A stretch of 64,000 nt of DNA from Diphasiastrum complanatum (taxonomy: Eukaryota > Streptophyta > Lycopodiopsida > Lycopodiales > Lycopodiaceae). Numbering within the stretch: position 1 is the stretch's first letter; every line of letters starts with the position of its first letter. The stretch covers positions 28,820,969 through 28,884,968 of the forward strand of contig CM055102.1 of NCBI GenBank assembly GCA_029204225.1, given 5' to 3'. Shown piece after piece: positions 12,377 through 22,519 of the stretch. Both the position numbers and the translations under genes were made by a program. Below the pieces are notes generated by a model that saw only the letters and a list, made by a program, of their open reading frames with translations, was not told the DNA's origin and did not search any database.

Positions 12377-13613
12377 ATGGCATCCTCGTCTTCTTTTGAC
12401 GATACTTGCACCAAATAGGTTATCCAATGGGAGATACGTACGACCACCAAGATTTGGCCTCTGCCATCTCTGACACCTTGGTCGCACCATGGATTCAGGT
12501 AGCTGGGCCCCTTCTCTTGAAGCAATGGGCATTTACCAAGTGCTTTTTACCTCTACCATTGACATGAACCTTGCCTTACACGCCTATGCATTGTGGGATG
12601 GGAAGAGTTCTCGTTTCCACATCATGTACCAGGTACCACGTACAAGGTATGCATAAATGCTAACTCCATGGTCACCGTCGAAATTGTTTCTGGTGATCGA
12701 CAACCAATCTCCAACCGCCAAGCCAAAAACCTCATCAATCCCTTTGTGACCCGTCTCTCCCCTAGCATCCCAATGAAAACTAACAACGGGTATATGACCG
12801 CATTCAATCCACTCTCTTGAGCCAAATCGTGAAATCCTTTATTGAATTCCTAAGCTCCTCAGTTGTGCCATATGACTGGCATAACCTCCTTCTTTATGAG
12901 CTTTCCATCACCATCAAGCCTAACACACACGATCGCATCGTCGTCGGCCCCCTGCTCTGTAACTTTGCCTGCGCATTCTTTGAATAGAAGGTTCGGGGTT
13001 TCAATTAATCTGTCATCCTCTCCTCCACTGTTCCATACACTAACCTTTATCCCCCTTACAATACATCCACCTCTGCTCATACAGCTATTACTAACACAAC
13101 GACCAGCAAACATATGTGTGGCGCCGCCTCCACCTCCGCTAGCCCTCCTAACACAAGACAATGCATTAACCCTCAACCACGTCCTGATACCACCTCTTCT
13201 ACTTCCACTACTACCATTTCCGCACAACCATCCACTGTTGTCATCAGTTATGTTTCTATCGTTCCAGTTTCGGCTCCATCATCCATCACGATCGCTTCTT
13301 CCATCCCTCCTGCCATCTCTATCCCATCCACCCAGATTAACCCAGATGACGCCCAAATCTCGCCTAACACCCTCCAATGGATGAATATTTTTAACTCCTT
13401 ACACACTCATGTCTCTAGTCTCAACACCACCCTACAATTTCCTTCCATCCCTCTTGTTCCATCCTTTGAGAAATCAGTTCTCCAACCCTTTTCCACCACT
13501 GCCACTCCTCTCACACCACCTACACAAACTGCTGAGGGTGACAAACCATTGTCTAATGAAGCATTTATTCAAACAATGTATATAAGATTCTCTCAGCACG
13601 TTGATCCTAAATA
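12377..13613 (+). pseudogene. unrecognised Ser/Thr/Pro-rich coding relic
   Basis: Compositional bias and long overlapping frames suggest a former protein. It starts around MASSSSFDDTCT, then passes through frameshifts to ALWDGKSSRFHIMYQ and VCINANSMVTVEIVSGDRQP. The long Ser/Thr/Pro-rich segment follows (13114-13613). It lies directly downstream of an LTR-like TATA region, so a gag-like gene of an LTR element is the likeliest explanation. No known domain was recognised. Confidence 0.35.
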
Positions 13614-13744
13614 GCCAAAGGATCTGGTCAAGCAAGAAGAGCTCGTTGAAGACAATGTAGCTGCCGATGTTCAAATAATTTCACCACCGCAGCAGCAAGT
13701 ACCAACACAACAACCCTTATCGGTCATGCCAACGGATATTCACT

Positions 13745-14140
13745 CGGCGTGTTTCATCATCTTCTCCATTTTCTTCAATAATATTGCCTTGCTACTTCAC
13801 TTTCCCTTGCTTGATATCAGCTTTCTTTTTGTAGCACTCTCTATCCCAATGACTTGGCTTGTGGTAGTAGTAGTACTTGTCTTTCTTCTTATTTGGCAAT
13901 GATGACGACTCTCTCTCATCCTCATCATCCTTTACCTTTCTTGGAATGCATTTCTAGCCCTTTTGCTTACATTTGGCCACCAATGCCTGATCTTCTTGAG
14001 TGGTATGTCTCGACTTGACCAGTTCACGCCTTTGCTCTTCCTACAGCAAGATCCCATGAAGGTCCTCAAAAGTGGGCAATTTATCCCTTGATGTGATACC
14101 ACTCATAAACATTTGCAAGCTATTCGCCATGCCACTCATT
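13745..14140 (-). mobile_element. Ty1/copia gag fragment with decayed zinc knuckle
   Basis: The minus strand reads TFEDLHGILL, EEQRRELVKS, then KKKDKYYYYHKPSHWDRECY, a CCHC zinc knuckle (C-x2-C-x4-H-x4-C) in which the first two Cys are replaced by Tyr. Premature stops are present. It truncates the left end of element copy A. Confidence 0.7.
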
Positions 14141-14153
14141 ATCAGATGAGACT

Positions 14154-14678
14154 TTGTCAGATCTCATGGATCAAGGCTGGGATAGTAAAACAAATAGTGA
14201 CATAGAATGTAGGATTAAAAAGTCCTCAATGATCTTTCGTTATCATATCGAAAAGCAAATGCTCAGTCTCACATTTAGCTACCAGAGGTACAAGAAAATT
14301 GAAGGTACATGGCTACCACTGGATCAAGACTTTAAACTAAATGGTCACACAAACCGAATGGAGATAAGCATTATCTACAATGAGGAATATTTGACTATGG
14401 TTGAGGTGGAAGAGCATTGGAAGCTTGATTTTATCAGAGCAGAGCTCATGCTATTACAAACCAATCTACCAACATATTTCACATTTATCATCAACGGAAG
14501 ACTCGTAAGTACTTTATGTTTATTGCCATTTCAAAATAGAACAAAATAATAGAAAATGTCATCATTTACAATTGCACATTCACTAATATTTGCCTTGTCA
14601 CAGATGCGAAAAAGACAAGAGCTAATAACGTGCTGCAAAGATCTACCTGCAACAATCACCATTGTGGGAGAACAATAG
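14154..14678 (+). pseudogene. copy A, gene 3 (unknown family), 3' part
   Basis: Exon one (to 14504, donor GTAAGT) reads DQGWDSKTNSDIECRI, FRYHIEKQMLSLTFSYQRY, WLPLDQDFKLNG, IIYNEEYLTMVEVEEHWKLD, and ends LPTYFTFIINGRL. Exon two (14604-14678, after ttgtcacag) reads MRKRQELITCCKDLPATITI and ends in a stop. Copy B keeps the same two-exon end (45672-45902) and copy C the long exon. It faces the 3' end of the H3-peptidase gene. The family is unknown. The end of exon one (NEEY, then LDF, then a Phe-x-Ile-Asn near the end) loosely recalls the C-terminal core of the H3-H4 chaperone ASF1, but too weakly for a call. Confidence 0.5.
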
Positions 14679-14844
14679 TTTCAAATAAACTTTAGTAAAA
14701 ATCTGTGTATTCAATAAATGAAAGCCCAAGTTGGACATCAGTACATGTATTTTGTGCTCCCAAATTCATAAACTGGAGCAGCATTTGATATATCAATGTA
14801 TATTTTTCTATGAATTCTATACATGTATTTTTGTTCTATGTTAT

Positions 14845-16560
14845 CTATATTTGTTCTGATCTTAATTTAGTATAACTACATATACTCAAGATAATTTCTT
14901 GTCTAAATTTGTACACCTGGCTTGATGTGTACTCAGGAAGTGTAAACTGCAAAATAGAACATTCATGTATTAGTAATGGCCCAAAACATCAACAAAATAG
15001 AAAACTAATCATGATTCCAAAATAAGAATAAACAGAATTTATTATCTTAGAAATATCAACATCTTGCTGAAGGTTGAACCACTCAAAAAATAACTTTGCA
15101 TTGTATAATGTGTAACACCCACAGTTGAATGAATCATTTTGCTAGGGTGACTGCAAAATAATTCAGCACACAAGAAATCAATTATGAAACATAATGAATT
15201 AGAATGAAACAATTACATTAGAATACTGATTTCAAAATGCTATTATGAAAGACAGAGTTACCTCCAAACTGACAATCTGCCAGTCCACGAAATGGGGAAT
15301 ATCTGTAGGAATATATTTACTTAGATATGGAAGGTATATATCTACATTTTTATGCGTATTTCTCGCCGAATTCATCTTGACACAAAAACCTTTAATAATA
15401 TTATCAATAGATCTCTTGATAGAGATCAGGTTTAAACTCCAGTGGTCACTGCAAAATAAGATTGAAATTTTCTTAGCTGCAATTCTGAGAACTATTGCCA
15501 TTGACAATGCCAATGTTAATGCATAAAACAGCAAGAAGCATTTAATATATCTTACTTCGTATGATAAGGGATGAGCAGATACTTTGTTGCTAGTGTGAAT
15601 CCACTTGTCAGACACTGTGACAATGTGTCATTATTCTCCTTGAAGGCCTAAAAAAAAAAGCTACTCAGCATTAGCAACTCATTGGATGAATCTCTTGCAA
15701 TGTCATATTGCAAGAGTGTAATCTCGGACTCTATCATAGGATCACTGATAGAAGCCCGTCTGTCTTTGAGATCCAAGCAATCTAGAGCTCTAAAATTAAT
15801 ACTAAAATTAAGTTCATCTAGTCTAAAACAAAAAGGAGTACCTATTGTATCTATAGCATCGGATATGTCTTTCTCAAATTTAAGATAATCATTCGAATCT
15901 ATATATGTATAAAAATTTGGAGGAGGAGGAGGAGGTGGATGTGTAGTATCTACAGGAATTAAAGGGGTATCCAAAACAGATGTAGCTATATATACAACAT
16001 TATCAACAACAACGTTATCTACAATGGATTCCAGGTTAGGCTTCACAGAATCTGTGGTGTCTACCCTGCTTACTTTCTTCGGAGCTCTCTTGGGGGTTGT
16101 CTGCTTCCTAGGATGCTTCATAGGAAGATCGGTCATATCAGAGGAGCTGGTCTAGGAACAACAGGCTGAGATACGAGTAACCTACAATACCTATCCCTCA
16201 TTCATATCAGGAGCGAAAATCCTTCGGCATTATGGTGACTCTCTTGGAGTGGATTGCAAGCAAAAAAGAATCCTAAAAAAAAAGGCTAATGTAATCTTCA
16301 ACAGCCTCCTGAAGTCACTGAAGAGCACTGGGTGTGAATCTAACTAGCTGTCCGAGATCATTTCTTGTTATGTTTCGGACAGCACGGTAGAATGGAGCTC
16401 TTGGGATCAATAGAGCTATTGATCTTTGATACTTGCATATCTCAGAGAGCCACCTACTGCGGTTGCGCGTTCTAGGTCTAGTGGGTGGTGTAATGGCTGT
16501 AGGGGCTGAGGATGAGCCAGGAGAGAAGAAGTCCCTCCTTGTCTGCTTTCTCCTATCCAT
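14845..16560 (-). pseudogene. copy A: histone H3 domain fused to Ulp1/C48-like cysteine peptidase
   Basis: Four exons: 15556-16560, 15262-15448, 15046-15141, 14845-14946. The N-terminus MDRRKQT resembles the H3 tail start. SEICKYQRSIALLIPRAPF matches the H3 alpha-N/alpha-1 region. SALQ, EAVEDYISLFF and AIHSKRVTIMPKDF match alpha-2 to the end of H3, with KRVTIMPKD identical to canonical H3. A Lys/Arg-rich linker (KQTTPKRAPKKVSR) follows. The peptidase part has YLLIPYHT, HWSLNLI (His at 15442-15444), QNDSFNCGCYTLYN (Cys at 15121-15123, Gln six residues before Cys as in Ulp1) and a final exon FTLPEYTSSQVYKFRQEI resembling the Ulp1 C-terminal helix. Breaks: TGA at 16315-16317, a stop near 16270, a frameshift near 16220, a poly-T shift near 15650 and an AT in place of the GT donor after 15046. 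Confidence 0.8.
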
Positions 16561-16577
16561 GGATGTGTACTATGGGA

Positions 16578-16827
16578 TAGCGGACTTGTGCGTGACGATT
16601 AGAATGAGCAGGGAGGGATGATAAAGACCTCGTAGAGGACCGATATGTATGGACAGAATGTACGGTATATCGGACCTGTGCGAGCCGAATATAAGAGAGA
16701 GCGATTAGTTTTGAAGAAAGATGCACAAGTGTGATATGGAGAGACACGTAGGCAGATGTATCGGACCTATGCGCATGGAAGGCGATAGGAGGAATATTGA
16801 TTGTGAAGGACGTGCACAAGTGCGATA
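16578..16827. repeat. left array of alternating GCGC-N8-GATA motifs (copy A)
   Basis: Six 16-bp motifs begin at 16578 (R), 16630 (F), 16668 (R), 16721 (F), 16759 (R) and 16812 (F). F means GCGC-N8-GATA on the plus strand and R its reverse complement. The spacings are 52, 38, 53, 38 and 53. The one at 16759 is perfect; the others carry one or two changes in the GCGC or GATA half. The N8 is usually ACAAGTGT-like. Confidence 0.9.
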
Positions 16828-16887
16828 TGCGGAGCGAAAATAAAAGTGAAAACAATTCATCAAAGTTTGTGATTTTATATCGCGGTT

Positions 16888-17149
16888 CGCACATGTGAAA
16901 GAACGTCCTGTCACACGTGTGGGAGTTGTACGGACAAATGCGATAGCGACATGTGTCACCCTGTCACATTACACGTGTGGGATTTGTATAAGCAAATGCG
17001 AGAGCGACACGTGTTGTCGAGCAAACGAATGAACACACGACATGTGTCCATGTGTCATTTCACACGTGTCCAGGTGTCACTTCACACGTGCCAGTGCCTG
17101 TAGTCCAATTGAAAGTAGACACGTGTCCTTTGGCCGTTGACCACACGTG
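16888..17149. promoter_or_regulatory. G-box cluster (copy A)
   Basis: CACGTG occurs at 16914, 16972, 17008, 17063, 17085, 17119 and 17144, mostly within ACACGTGT, with CATGTG variants near 16891, 16950 and 17042. Part of the cluster is a tandem duplication of about 55-60 bp (16908 and 16961 starts). In plants CACGTG is the core site of bZIP and bHLH factors; binding here is inference. Confidence 0.85.
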
Positions 17150-17219
17150 CAAAAATTTAGTATAAATGGCACGAAAACAGAATAATTTTTTACCTTTTCT
17201 GTTCTCAAAATTTGTGGCA

Positions 17220-17378
17220 TATCGCTCTTGTGCGCACGCATTGTTGTCTGTTTGCTTGCAACGATACCTACTTGCGCACAAGTGTGATATTCGGTATCTG
17301 CCTGTCGTACATATCCCTCTTGTGCGCCATCTTGATAGTTAGTTTTGTTTCAGTTCTCCCTCGCGCACAAGTGTGATA
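17220..17378. repeat. right array of alternating GCGC-N8-GATA motifs (copy A)
   Basis: Four perfect motifs begin at 17220 (R), 17274 (F), 17312 (R) and 17363 (F), spaced 54, 38 and 51. They lie between the plus-gene TATA and its first ATG. Confidence 0.93.
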
Positions 17379-17392
17379 TTCACGTTACTGCC

Positions 17393-18906
17393 ATGGCCTC
17401 TTCCTCAGGATCCTCACGAGATTCAGGCTTGAGTTCATTTCTTAGTGAATTTGGGATTCTGAAAACCTAGACTACTTCCACAGCCTATTCAGGCCATATC
17501 TACATGTTTTCAGGACTGCACAACCAAATTCTGACGTATTTTATGAACATTATGTTAGATTTAGAGATATACTTAGTAAGCCTATTTTCTCCATAGGTCC
17601 ACTCCAGTAGATGCATTATAGTGATCTTGTTATTTCTTCCCAGCTTTCAGACATAGGCTGGATAGAATGTTCACCAAATTGTTTGATCTTATAGAAAGTA
17701 GTCAATGTGTTCGTATTGCAACAAGAAATGTCAATTGGTTGAATATCAGAGTGGTTTCGTACTTTTCCTGTTAGTTCAGATCCCAGATGATGAGGAAGTT
17801 TCTATTGCTGACCCTCCTTTTGCATCATCCTCTGTTCAATCAACTATTAAAGATATCAGTCACTTTCTTATCGACAATCCTGATAAGGAAAGTGACTTTA
17901 TTGATGTAAATACTGATGTTCTCCGAGATTCTTTTATTGGCCAAAATACATCTGATGATGAATCCAACCCTATAGAGGAGTCGAAATGTCTTTTCAATTT
18001 TCCAGTATATTATGTTAATGACGATGTATATTTCACTACTGCTGATTTATGTAAATTTTTTGACTATTGTGAAGATGAGGTTCTATGTTTATTATCTGGC
18101 ACAATTTTTGAATTCTCCGACTTTGTAGATCTTGAAATAGATGACCTTGTTGCTGGTATTGATTTTGATGATGAGGAGAGACTTATGACCGGTGAAGAAT
18201 GCCTGACTAAGACTTTATCAAATATAGCTAAGGATGGGCGAGGCAGAGCATCTGATGAAGAATTCATGGCATTTCAATCCCAGATGGACTTCCCTTGTCC
18301 ATCATTAATGCATTTCACTAATGATTCCACTTTAGTACGTGGTCATTATATTGATCATCCTAATCTAGTTGCTATTGATGATGAAGAATGTGTAAGTGTT
18401 TAAACTTCTTTGCATTAGAATGTTTTCAATCAATGAATGTGTTTTTGCTAACACATTTCCTATTGCAGGATGCTCTCATAATAGATGATTTTGCTGCGAG
18501 ACGAGGTGGTTTCAGACAACACGCATCCTCGTTCCAGAGGGACAGTGGACTGGGCCACTATCTTAGGCATTTCCTGAAGAATGAGATCTATATTGCTCAT
18601 TGCAAGCTGAGCCTAGTCGGGGAGAATCTTATAATGGCAGTTAAAGCTTTATCATTTTACCTAGGAGGACATAAAATTGTTAAGACAAATAAGATCATTT
18701 TTGTCAGAAGATCTTATGTTTTGAACATTTTAAGCTTTATTGATGGGAATGTTCCTTTAAGGAGCTCCCATTATTCATTGTATTCCACTTATATTGAGCT
18801 TAGTGGAAATAAGGATAATGCACATCTATTAGATGCATACGCTAGCAAAGAATTTCTTCATGACAATACTGCCATAGAATCTGACACAAGATCTGATGAT
18901 GAATAG
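17393..18906 (+). pseudogene. copy A, acidic gene with possible histone-fold last exon
   Basis: The start MASSSGSSRDSGLSSFLSEF is followed by a broken segment aligning with copy B (YFHSLF, VRFRDILSK, RLDRMFTKL). A long open acidic frame then runs 17705-18391 (CNKKCQLVEYQ, ADLCKFFDYCEDEVLCLL). The intron (18392-18468, GTAAGT...TTGCAG) precedes an intact exon 18469-18906: DDFAARRGGFRQH, GLGHYLRHFLKNE, ENLIMAVKALSFYLGGHKI, KIIFVRRSYVLNILSFIDG, acidic tail. The long helix, short basic loop with a beta-like IIFV, and short helix suggest a histone fold. In copy C the segment after the loop can be laid gaplessly on the H2B alpha-3/alpha-C boundary. This remains tentative. It is transcribed divergently from the H3-peptidase gene. 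Confidence 0.6.
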
Positions 18907-19104
18907 TTGACACTTTGTATTTTGGTATACTACAATCAATACATTTATATTGAGTATTTCTCCTCTCTTGTTCAATGAATTTGCAAAGCAATTCTGAACA
19001 TGTCATGATTTGATGACAATGATGATCTTCTACTCAACAAACATCTAACTTTCTCTTCCTGTATGAACTTGTGTGCTTTTCTAAACTTGTTGTATCATGT
19101 GGAC

Positions 19105-19842
19105 TTTGTTATATGTCGAATCTGAACTTTGCGGTAGAACCACTGAAAAAATTGACAAATGTAGTTTCATTTTTCATTGGTTCCTCCATGTTGTGTATTT
19201 CAATGAAATGCTGCTCGCGCTTGCCAATGTGACTTCTCCATCCCTTGTGATGACCATACACTCAAGCTTCCATATGTATTTGCAAAAACTGTTGTATGAT
19301 CTCTTAGTATGTGCTGCATATGTCAAAATCATAATGTTAGTCTTATGTTTGGATCTAGATATATATAAAAATTTGAAAGCATTTTGAAAATTTTATACTA
19401 ATTATGTGATGAGTGATGTGATCTCCTCCCCATGCTTTTGATACTGCATTAACAAACTTGACACAAGTCCTTTGGATAGCTTTCTTATCGATATCAGAGT
19501 ATTTTTTTTTCTTAAAATAGCAATCATACTGTCAAGATTTTTCCATACATCAACAACTTTTAGTACTCTGGTTTTGCCGTCTTTCTCGAAGTCCTGAGTG
19601 GCAGCAATAATATCTGTCCAGACTGAGTGTTGAATATTAGAAGCCTTATCAGTATGATTTGATAGGAAACGACATGCTTTTTCTCCTCCTATGCTTGACT
19701 TAGTTGGCATGTTCCCATTCTTTCCTGAAAGCTTTTTATCTTTTTGAATTTTGACATGTCCTTTATGGAGTCCTGCTTTTGATAAAACATCTTCTAATCG
19801 AGAGATAGCTTCCTTTGCTATTGCGTTGTCTAGTGTATTCAA
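19105..19842 (-). pseudogene. copy A, C-terminal half of the transposase-like gene
   Basis: The exon 19402-19842 reads KEAISRLEDVLSKAGLHKGH, KSSIGGEKACRFLSNHTDKA, WTDIIAATQDFEKDGKTRVL and RKLSKGLVSSLLMQY. A further block down to about 19105 reads YGHHKGWRSHIGKREQHFIE, matching copies B and C. Sequence upstream of 19842 is a copia fragment. The missing upstream part of this gene is on the opposite strand at 20780-21918, which a single inversion explains. Confidence 0.7.
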
Positions 19843-20199
19843 GATGGTAGATCTAGGACTTCTTAAGTTTATACTTGGAATAGAAGCTTCTAGAGGCAGT
19901 CATTTTACCTTTATTTGTCAATCAAAGTATGCTACTTCCATTCTTGAAAGATTTGGAATGAAAGATTGTAAAGGGATTGACACCCCTATGGAGCATGTTG
20001 TAAAAGTTTCTAATGATGGTGATGAAGCATTCTTTGAGGACATCACACTCTTTAAAAAGCTTATAGGCTCTTTAATCTATTTGACAGTCACTAGACCAGA
20101 TTTGACTTATTGTGTAAGTAAGTTGAGTCAACATATGCAAGGTCTTTTAGTACATCATTGGAAAAGTGCCAAAAGAGTGCTTAGATATATCTCACATTA
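19838..20199 (+). mobile_element. Ty1/copia reverse transcriptase (3' part) fragment
   Basis: Reads FKMVDLGLLKFILGIEASRG, YATSILERFGMKDCKGIDTP, KKLIGSLIYLTVTRPDLTYC and SAKRVLRYISH, the copia RT thumb to RNase H connection. It continues exactly where the minus-strand copia pol at 21919 stops (after YVDDIIL and GIRKEL), and is its inverted downstream part. Confidence 0.9.
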
Positions 20200-20779
20200 G
20201 AGGAGTTCTCAATATCAAAAAGACCCTTTAAGGAATGCCATGTAGGATATAGAAAAATATCAAAAGAAAAAAAAACAATATTGTTTATTTGCTTGCCCAC
20301 ACCACTCCCAAGGCCTCCCCAACTCCCAATGATATAACCACAACGTCTATAGTCACAGTTAAGAACTGTTAATAGTTCGCAGTATAACTTGACTAAATTC
20401 AAAAATATTCCCTCCATTGGTTACGAAAAGGGCAATATCTTCATTGGATCTAGAATATGACCGCCAACCCCAAATTCGAATCAGGAAAAATTGCAAAATG
20501 TTTACATATGCATTCCTTCCACAAGAATGGAAATGTGAGCACCAACTACCTATTGGAATGAAAAAATGAGCGTCATTTCCAAATTTGAATCAAGTATACA
20601 AGCATGGAGATTGGATTGATCGTACATAGTATATAATATAATCAAAGATGAGTATTTTGTTTTGCTTCATAGAATCTGGTCATAGTACTTTGATGCAACT
20701 GATTACTCTATTATTTTTTTGATGATGACATTGTATCATCTACATGTGGATATCCCTATTGATTTGGCACCTTTGCAGG
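20200..20779. other. no gene recognised
   Basis: AT-rich filler between the copia fragment and the inverted transposase segment. No terminal repeats or coherent frames were seen. Confidence 0.5.
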
Positions 20780-21918
20780 GAAGATGAGGCAAAGGAATTC
20801 AAATATCTGCTAAAGATCGTCCTCGTTACAGGGCAGAAGGAAAGAAACACTTGGATTTGTAGATAGATGGAACATTATATCCACAAGATCCAAGCACTTT
20901 GACACATCCCACATTCTCTTCAATAACCCATTTAGCTACATGGATATGCAATGGGCATAGTGGATTACTAGGATATTGTGAAAGATTGCAGAACCATGGA
21001 AAACAACTCTATATGAATAAAGTTCACTTTTTAGAAGGTGAGTTAATTTGGATATCCTCTTATTGTCAGAATAAAAATTGTCATCTCCAGAAGAAAATGA
21101 ACAACTTAAAAAAAATAATGAATAATTACAGAAGATAACAATCAATATCAAATCAGAACTAGAGCAAATGCAATCAGTCTTACAGTCTATTCGTATTGAA
21201 GACTTGCAAATCCACTGAGCGTATCATGATGAGCAATAAGATTTCAAATGTAAAGTGTAAAATAGCAGAGTCTTTGATGGTGAACATTCAAAAAATTTTA
21301 GATAAGACTATAGTTCAGGGTGCTTGTGATTTTGCAGGTATTAGCAGGGAAGCATATGCAATAATATTTAAACTAATTAGAGAAGCTTTTAACCAAGTTC
21401 AGATTAGAAAAGTCCCAATCCCTGGGACATATGACTTGAAGAAAGAGAGGGATACATTAAACACAGGTATGCATAAGATCACTGGAACTCCATTTCATAT
21501 TGAGGAGGTGTATGAAACTGATGGAAGATCATACATTGTAAACTAAGTCTGATTAATTCTTTGGATAGGTGCTGAAAGAGGATCACGATATATTATCATG
21601 GATATTCTCAAAGACATCTTATCCTAGGATCATCAAGGACCATATGGATGGAGGACTTCTCAACGTTCCAGGAGTTGGAGACTTCAATGTTAAATAGCAC
21701 TTAGCAGTGATTTGAAAACATTGAAATGTATGTATAATATCTCTCACGGTGCTACATCAAAACACCCTTGTTTGTACTGCATGAAAATGGCAGAATATGT
21801 AACTAGGAGTACATGAATTACTAGAGAATATGTAGATCCAAACTGGAAGCCTTGTGCTGCCTATCCCCTTAAAAAATGTGCATGTTTGCACTCTTCATGC
21901 AGATGTTAGATTAATAGA
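20780..21918 (+). pseudogene. copy A, N-terminal and middle part of the transposase-like gene (inverted segment)
   Basis: Pieces in order: EDEAKEFKYLLKIVLVTGQK; a coiled-coil-like stretch NEQLKKNNEQLQKITINIKS; IVQGACDFAGISREAYAIIF with FNQVQIRKVPIPGTYDLKKE; then FHIEEVYETDGRSYIVN. After an intron-like gap comes KDHMDGGLLNVPGVGDFNVK (shifts and stops), a degraded Cys block, and VLPIPLKNVHVCTLHADVRL. The second half aligns with copy B (50945-51340, minus strand). Orientation is opposite to its own C-terminus at 19105-19842. Confidence 0.6.
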
Positions 21919-22510
21919 AAAGCTCCTTTCTTATGCCTTTATGATCATTTCATGTCAATATGATATCATCAACATAAAGAACCAAGATGATGACCTTTCC
22001 ATCATTGCATTTGATATACAAAGAAGGTCCATAAGAACTTATCATAAAATTCATAGAGTAGAGGAAGGTATGCAACCTAGAGTACCAAGCTCTAGGTTCT
22101 TTCTTAAGACCATATAAGATTTTCTTCAAGTGGAAAACTTTATCTTTATCTCCATCTTTGATGAAGCCCTCGGGTTGCAACATGTAGATCTCCTCCTCAA
22201 GTAGCCATTAAGAAATGCATTTGTCACATCCATTTGGAAAAGATCCCATTTGAATCCAGTAGCAATACAAATGATCAGCCTTATAGGTACAAGCTTTGCT
22301 ATAGGTGCAAAAGTTTCATCATAATCTATACATTTAGTTTGAAAAAAACCTTTTGCAACAAGTCTAGCTGTGTACTTGTTTATAGATCCATCTTGATTGT
22401 ACTGTAATCTATAAATCTTACAAGAAAGTGGCTTCTTCCCATGTGGAAGGTATACAAGATCCCAAGTTTGATTATCTAGCAAAGCATCAAACTCTACTTG
22501 CATTGCATCT
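21919..22510 (-). mobile_element. Ty1/copia reverse transcriptase (5' part)
   Basis: MQVEFDALLDNQTWDLVYLP, YTARLVAKGFFQTKCIDYDE, TFAPIAKLVPIRLIICIA, FQMDVTNAFLNG (first catalytic Asp) and, after a frameshift, VFHLKKILYGLKKEPRAWYS and VLYVDDIIL (catalytic YVDD). The frame ends after GIRKEL at the inversion breakpoint. A frameshift around 22185 and a stop after YVDDIILT make it inactive. Confidence 0.95.
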
Positions 22511-22519
22511 CTCCAAAAT

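Larger units (their letters stand above)
16561..17392. promoter_or_regulatory. copy A divergent promoter between the H3-peptidase and acidic genes
   Basis: A TATA-like sequence faces each gene: tataaatgg at about 17161 for the plus gene, and the reverse complement of ttttatat at about 16873 for the minus gene. Between them is a CACGTG cluster. Between each TATA and its start codon lies an array of inverted 16-bp motifs. Spacing and layout are the same in copy B, so this is probably the native control region of the element, and the arrays would be transcribed as 5' leaders. Confidence 0.7.

Noticed and set aside
12863..13384. Long Pro/Leu-rich ORF as a host protein-coding gene
   Set aside because: It overlaps a better Ser/Thr-rich frame of the same relic and shows the bias of a shifted reading of Pro/Ser-rich DNA.
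14400..14425. The EHWKLDF stretch in gene 3 as a second Ulp1 catalytic His
   Set aside because: Copy C has EYWSLNH here and no downstream Q-x5-C follows; the exon is not related to the peptidase exons.
18490..18530. A clear histone H4 domain, based on ARRGGFR resembling ARRGGVK
   Set aside because: The distance from this motif to the long helix is about 20 residues too great for H4 and the rest does not align; kept only as a hint.
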